8,253 nt of DNA from an uncultured Clostridia bacterium (GTDB lineage Bacteria; Bacillota_A; Clostridia; Oscillospirales; Oscillospiraceae), in contig CAMJGU010000032.1 in the NCBI GenBank assembly GCA_946405325.1, positions 1 to 8,253 of the forward strand, written 5' to 3'. A program made the position numbers and the translations under genes. The notes under the pieces were generated by a model, which did not search any database, had not been told where the DNA came from, and saw nothing but the letters and a program-made list of their open reading frames with translations. Shown in pieces: positions 5,120-8,253 of the stretch. How positions within the stretch are numbered: the stretch's first letter is position 1; every line of letters starts with the position of its first letter.

Positions 5120-6112
5120 ATGAAAGAGAAGCCCAGGGATCTGATCAAGTGCCCGCAATGCGGCGAGATGTATTCCCCCAGCTATGCCCGCTGTCCGTTC
5201 TGCGAGGAGGATGGGGAGGAACCCGGCAAGCTCCGGCGCGGCAATCGGCGGCGCACTGTCGACCGCCATGCCGGGCAATCCGCCCGCGGCGGATTGATCG
5301 TGGTGCTGATTTTGGTGCTGGCGCTGCTGGGGTGGTATCTGTTCGGCAGCGACCTCTATCACAACAGAAACGCCAAGGGCGACAAGACCGACACGGAGAC
5401 CGTCGCGCCGACGGATGACAGCGTGCCTGCCATTGCGCCGGCCACCGATGAGACGGAGCAGCCCGCCGATGAGACGCCGGCCGAGCCCTCGGAGGAGACG
5501 CCGACGGAGGAGCCGACCGAGACCGCGGACGTGTCCGGCGCGAAGCTGAACCAAAACGACTTTACCCTCAGCGTCAAGGGGGAGAAGTACACCATCCAGC
5601 TCACCGGCACGGAGGCGACGCCCCGCTGGAGCATCGATAACCCGAACGTCGCGACCATCGCGGGCGACGGCACCGTGACCGCCGTCGCCAACGGCAATAC
5701 GACGGTGCACTGCAAGGTCGGCAATCGCGACCTCACCTGCGTGGTGCGCGTGCGCGGCACCGGCTCCACCGCCGCACCGGCGGACGCGCCGATGACGGCG
5801 GAGCCCATTACGCCCGTCGCGCCGCCGCAGCCTACTACGCAGACGCCTGCGGCGAACACCGCTACGAACACCGACGCCAACGTGGACGTATCCGGCGCGC
5901 AGCTCAACCGCAAGGACTTCACGCTCAGCCGCGGCGAGAAATTCACCATGAAGGTCAGCGGAACGACGGCGACGCCGCAGTGGGACGTGGACGACCCCAA
6001 CGTGGCGGTCATCACGGAAACCGGCGTCGTGACCGGCGTGGGCAGCGGCGATACGACGATCCACTGCAAGGTCGGCTCCCGCGACCTCACGTGCATCGTC
6101 CGCGTCAAATGA
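5120..6112 (+). CDS. Zinc-ribbon, single-pass membrane protein with two bacterial Ig-like (BIG2-type) domains; function unknown
   Basis: A 330-residue protein of unknown function. An N-terminal zinc ribbon has four cysteines, C11-x2-C14-x10-C25-x2-C28 (CPQCGE...CPFCEE). A basic stretch (37-56) precedes one membrane helix (about 58-75, GGLIVVLILVLALLGWYLFG). With the positive residues inside, the ribbon should be cytosolic and the rest outside. A low-complexity Thr/Glu/Pro/Ala linker (about 79-136) leads to Ig-like repeat 1 (about 137-212). A second Thr/Pro/Ala linker leads to repeat 2 (about 256-330). Each repeat starts DVSGA(K/Q)LN, contains NPNVA or DPNVA, and ends with HCKVG-x-RDLTC, so the cysteines C198 and C207 recur in repeat 2. 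I chose ATG at 5120 because AAGGAGGGG (5108-5116) precedes it; an in-frame GTG at 5099 lies upstream of that site. No sortase motif is seen. It is monocistronic, with its own promoter and terminator. Confidence 0.88.
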   Translation: MKEKPRDLIKCPQCGEMYSPSYARCPFCEEDGEEPGKLRRGNRRRTVDRHAGQSARGGLIVVLILVLALLGWYLFGSDLYHNRNAKGDKTDTETVAPTDDSVPAIAPATDETEQPADETPAEPSEETPTEEPTETADVSGAKLNQNDFTLSVKGEKYTIQLTGTEATPRWSIDNPNVATIAGDGTVTAVANGNTTVHCKVGNRDLTCVVRVRGTGSTAAPADAPMTAEPITPVAPPQPTTQTPAANTATNTDANVDVSGAQLNRKDFTLSRGEKFTMKVSGTTATPQWDVDDPNVAVITETGVVTGVGSGDTTIHCKVGSRDLTCIVRVK

Positions 6113-6120
6113 GAAAACGG

Positions 6121-6156
6121 AAAAGAACGGCTTGCGCAGGCAAGTCGTTCTTTTTT
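6121..6156 (+). terminator. Intrinsic terminator after the zinc-ribbon/Ig-like gene
   Basis: Bases 6121-6135 pair with 6140-6154 over 15 bp with one G-T pair around a GCAG loop. The stem core is GAACGGCTTGC against GCAAGTCGTTC. It is followed by a T-run at 6151-6156, and it starts 8 bp after the stop codon. It separates this gene from the ylmH operon. Confidence 0.9.
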
Positions 6157-6159
6157 GCC

Positions 6160-6188
6160 TTGCAAGTAAGACGCAAGTGTGCTATCTT
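6160..6188 (+). promoter_or_regulatory. Putative promoter of the ylmH operon
   Basis: TTGCAA (6160-6165) and TATCTT (6183-6188) are 17 bp apart, with TGC before the -10 hexamer (extended -10). Both hexamers are weaker than those of the other promoters here. It follows the preceding terminator at once and leaves a leader of about 25 nt before ATG 6220. An alternative -10, TTATAG at 6187, is possible. Confidence 0.5.
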
Positions 6189-6219
6189 ATAGTGGAATGA
6201 TTGTGTAAAAGGGAGCAGT

Positions 6220-7008
6220 ATGGACAGAAAGACCCTGTTGGACCGTGCGGCGCGGGACGCCGAGAGCCGCGTGCTGCTGGCGCACGTGCTGGATAAGGCG
6301 GAGCAGTGCCGCACGCGGAACATGCCCACGCACACGGATTTCCTCAGCCCTGCCGAGCTGCGGGACGCGACGGAGCTGCTGCACGCGGCGAAGCTGCACG
6401 ACGGCTGGACGGCGGTCGGCGGGTATGACCGCGCGGAGCGCCGGATGATCTGCTTCCTGCCGGACTGGCAGGAGGAGCCGGATCTCGCGGACTGCATGAC
6501 GGCGCTGCGCGTGCGTTACCGCGCGGAGGAGGGCATCACCCACCGCGACCTGCTCGGCAGCCTCATGGCGCTGGGCGTGGTGCGCGCGAAGCTGGGGGAC
6601 ATTCTGGTGTCGGAGACCTCGGCGGACGTGATCGTGTGCGCCGACGCGTCGGAGTACCTGCTGCGGGAGTGGACGAGCGCGGGGCACGCGAAGCTCACGG
6701 CGGAGCGCATCGAGCCGGAGGCGCTGGCGGTGCCGGAGCTGAAGGTCAGGGAGATCCGCGACACGGTGGCGACGCTGCGGCTCGACGCGGTGGCGTCCAC
6801 GGGCTTTGCCATGAGCCGCGCCAAGGCGGCGGAGCTGATCGCCTCCGGGCGCGTGCAGCTCAACCATCGCGAAGTGACGAAGCCGGACGCGGCGGTGGCG
6901 CAGGGCGACATCGTCTCCGCGAGGGGACTGGGCAAGTTTGAACTGGCGGAGGTCGGCGGCCTGAGCAAGAAAGGGCGGACGGCGATTTTGGTGCGCCGCT
7001 ATCTATAG
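6220..7008 (+). CDS. ylmH: YlmH-family RNA-binding protein with C-terminal S4 domain
   Basis: A 262-residue cytosolic protein of the YlmH family, normal in length. The N-terminal and central part contains the family segment HRDLLGSLMALGVVRAKLGDILV (about 108-130). The C-terminal S4 RNA-binding domain (about 187-245) reads LRLDAVASTGFAMSRAKAAEL followed by GRVQLNHREVTKPDAAVAQGD. Bacillus subtilis YlmH has been linked to ribosome-associated quality control, where it binds stalled 50S-peptidyl-tRNA complexes and can act like the S4 protein RqcP. In many Firmicutes it lies in the cell-division ylm cluster near divIVA; here it heads a different operon with a DUF896 gene and xpaC. ATG 6220 is preceded by AAAAGGGAG at 6207-6215. 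Confidence 0.92.
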   Translation: MDRKTLLDRAARDAESRVLLAHVLDKAEQCRTRNMPTHTDFLSPAELRDATELLHAAKLHDGWTAVGGYDRAERRMICFLPDWQEEPDLADCMTALRVRYRAEEGITHRDLLGSLMALGVVRAKLGDILVSETSADVIVCADASEYLLREWTSAGHAKLTAERIEPEALAVPELKVREIRDTVATLRLDAVASTGFAMSRAKAAELIASGRVQLNHREVTKPDAAVAQGDIVSARGLGKFELAEVGGLSKKGRTAILVRRYL

Positions 7009-7017
7009 GAGTTACGA

Positions 7018-7239
7018 ATGGAACAGAAGAAAATTGACCGCATCAACGAACTGGCGCGCAAGGCGAAAACCCCGGAGGGGCTGACCGACGAGGAGAAGGT
7101 CGAGCGCGCGGCGCTGCGGCAGGAATACGTCAACGCCGTGACCGGCAATCTGAAGGCGCAGCTCGACAACATGTATATCATGGACGAGCACGGCAACAAG
7201 ACCAGGCTGACCCGCTGGGGCGAAAAGGAGCCGAAATGA
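7018..7239 (+). CDS. DUF896 / UPF0291 family small protein (YnzC-like)
   Basis: A 73-residue highly charged cytosolic protein. The DUF896 pattern is clear: IDRINELARKAKTPEGLTDEE, then ALRQEYVNAVTGNLKAQLDN. Bacillus subtilis YnzC is a two-helix protein of this family encoded in the SOS-controlled yneA-yneB-ynzC operon; its molecular role is not established. Here the gene is not in an SOS setting. The ATG lies nine bases after the ylmH stop, with AGGAG (7007-7011) overlapping that stop. The gene's own end overlaps the next ATG by four bases (ATGA). It is therefore cotranscribed with, and probably translationally coupled to, both neighbours. Confidence 0.92.
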   Translation: MEQKKIDRINELARKAKTPEGLTDEEKVERAALRQEYVNAVTGNLKAQLDNMYIMDEHGNKTRLTRWGEKEPK

Positions 7240-8253
7240 GCGAGTGGAGATATGACGAGAGCAGCGGCTCGTTCCGTCAGTACAACAACAGCCCCAGAAA
7301 AGATGACAACGACTGGTTCAGCTGGGTGCTGATCGGGCTGCTGTTCGTCAGCGGCTGGGGCTGGTGGATCGGCTTGATCCTGCTCATCAATAAGCTCAAG
7401 GACGACAAGCGCCGCCCCGCGCAGCGCAGCACGGCGCGCCCCGCGGCCGCGCAGCAGACCGCGAAGCCGACGGAGAGCAAGGCGGCGAAGGCGGCGAAGA
7501 AGGTCACCAAGTCGCCGAGCGACACCAGCAAGACCGCGAAGATCTTGCAGATCGTCGGCGGGGCGGTGATGGGCTTGTTCGGCGTTGCCCTGCTCGCGTC
7601 GATCGGCGACGCCATCGGCTATTGGGCGGACTGGGAGAGCATTTTCACGCTCGCGGGCTTTTTCGTCGGCGGCGCGACCACGTTCTTCTACGGCAGGAAG
7701 ATGCAGCGCCGCCGCAACCGCATCGAGCGTTACAGGGCGGTCATGGGCGAGCGCGACCACATCGGCGTCGCGGAGCTGATGGCGGTCACGGGCAAGAAGC
7801 GCGGCGTGGTCGAAAAGGATATCGACTACATGGTGCAGAAGAACCTGCTGGGCGTCGGCGCGTTTTACGACGCGGGGCGCGGCGTCCTCTTCCGCAGCGC
7901 GGACGCGTATCAGAAGTTTTTGCAGGAGCGCACGAAGAAGGAGAACCTCACGCCCAAGGAGGCGAACGAGGGCTATGCCGGCGCGCTGCGCGCCATCCGC
8001 GAGGCGAACGACCGCATCCCCGACCCCGTGTTCTCCGAAAAGCTCGACCGCATGGAGACGGTGGCGGGCAAGATCTTCCGCGAGGTGGAGGAGCATCCCG
8101 AAAAGCTCAAGCAGGCGTCCACGTTCTTTGATTACTACCTGCCCACGACGCTCAAACTGCTCTCGACCTACAGCGAGTTTGAGGAGGCGGGCATCGAAGG
8201 CGAAAACCTCCGCTCCGCCAAGGCGCGCATCGAGTCCATCATGGACAACCTGC
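7236..8253 (+). CDS. xpaC: XpaC-family membrane protein (5-bromo-4-chloroindolyl phosphate hydrolysis family), 3'-truncated by window edge
   Basis: Open from ATG 7236 to the window edge: 339 complete codons with no stop. The segment FFDYYLPTTLKLLSTYSEFE (298-317), in a helical region starting near 240, is the hallmark of the XpaC family. A soluble acidic N-terminus (1-27) is followed by one or two membrane helices (about 28-52, rich in W and G). Next comes a low-complexity Ala/Lys/Pro/Thr linker (about 58-100), then two more hydrophobic segments (about 103-124 and 134-152). Residues about 166-222 resemble a small winged helix: IGVAELMAVTGKKRGVVEKD, then a Y/F-rich wing. The XpaC name comes from a B. 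subtilis phenotype and the biochemical activity is unproven. The gene is often followed by telA (toxic-anion resistance); the next gene is outside the window. ATG overlaps the previous stop as ATGA, with AAAAGGAG (7223-7230) five bases upstream. Confidence 0.88.
   Translation, partial: MSEWRYDESSGSFRQYNNSPRKDDNDWFSWVLIGLLFVSGWGWWIGLILLINKLKDDKRRPAQRSTARPAAAQQTAKPTESKAAKAAKKVTKSPSDTSKTAKILQIVGGAVMGLFGVALLASIGDAIGYWADWESIFTLAGFFVGGATTFFYGRKMQRRRNRIERYRAVMGERDHIGVAELMAVTGKKRGVVEKDIDYMVQKNLLGVGAFYDAGRGVLFRSADAYQKFLQERTKKENLTPKEANEGYAGALRAIREANDRIPDPVFSEKLDRMETVAGKIFREVEEHPEKLKQASTFFDYYLPTTLKLLSTYSEFEEAGIEGENLRSAKARIESIMDNL

Noticed and set aside
4949..6064. A long minus-strand open frame continuous with udk, antisense to the zinc-ribbon/Ig-like gene
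   Set aside because: It is Arg/Gly/Ala-rich with no family features, has no ribosome-binding site at its start, and runs through the udk promoter. It is open only because of the GC-rich codon pattern on the other strand. udk starts at 4948 behind a strong ribosome-binding site.
6999..8096. A minus-strand open frame of about 365 codons opposite the DUF896 and xpaC genes
   Set aside because: It has low-complexity Arg/Ala/Leu composition and no ribosome-binding site, and the plus strand has clear families with coupled starts.

Overview
The window reads as chromosome of a high-GC anaerobic Clostridia-type Firmicute, plausibly Oscillospirales. This is inferred from gene content (class II BirA with a DNA-binding domain, YlmH, a DUF896/UPF0291 small protein, XpaC), strong Shine-Dalgarno sites, and GC-rich codon use from about 2160 onward. 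The species cannot be named from sequence alone. No rRNA, CRISPR array or insertion sequence was seen.

Region 1 (1-1811) is visibly less GC-rich and is the right-hand end of an integrated mobile element. It holds the 3' end of an excisionase-like helix-turn-helix gene, a structured intergenic stretch with a good promoter, and a complete tyrosine integrase pointing toward two tRNA genes. A 160-bp strip of iterated short repeats follows the integrase. The element ends at or just inside the 3' end of a minus-strand tRNA-Thr(GGT), the classical target of such integrases. The rest of the element lies to the left, outside the window.

Region 2 (1769-2029) is a minus-strand tRNA operon: promoter, tRNA-Asp(GTC), tRNA-Thr(GGT) and an intrinsic terminator. 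The terminator lies on the element side of the tRNA end.

Region 3 (2084-4307) is a plus-strand operon: birA followed by two half-size chromate-transporter-family genes. They are tightly coupled (3-bp gap, then ATGA overlap) and end at a 16-bp perfect hairpin that can also terminate the convergent uridine kinase gene (udk, 4313-4948, minus).

Region 4 (4949-8253): udk and a plus-strand gene diverge from a 171-bp intergenic region with one promoter each. The plus gene encodes an uncharacterised zinc-ribbon / single-TM / two-Ig-like-domain protein and is closed by its own terminator. A last operon encodes YlmH (S4 RNA-binding protein), a 73-residue DUF896 protein and an XpaC-family membrane protein cut by the window edge. 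XpaC genes are often followed by telA, which may lie just outside.

Most genes are recognisable housekeeping families. The parts most worth a second look are the integrase control region and attachment strip, a roughly 50-residue insertion in the integrase catalytic domain, the dyad over the birA -35 box, and the two-Ig-domain zinc-ribbon protein. I did not find a convincing undescribed multi-gene system.
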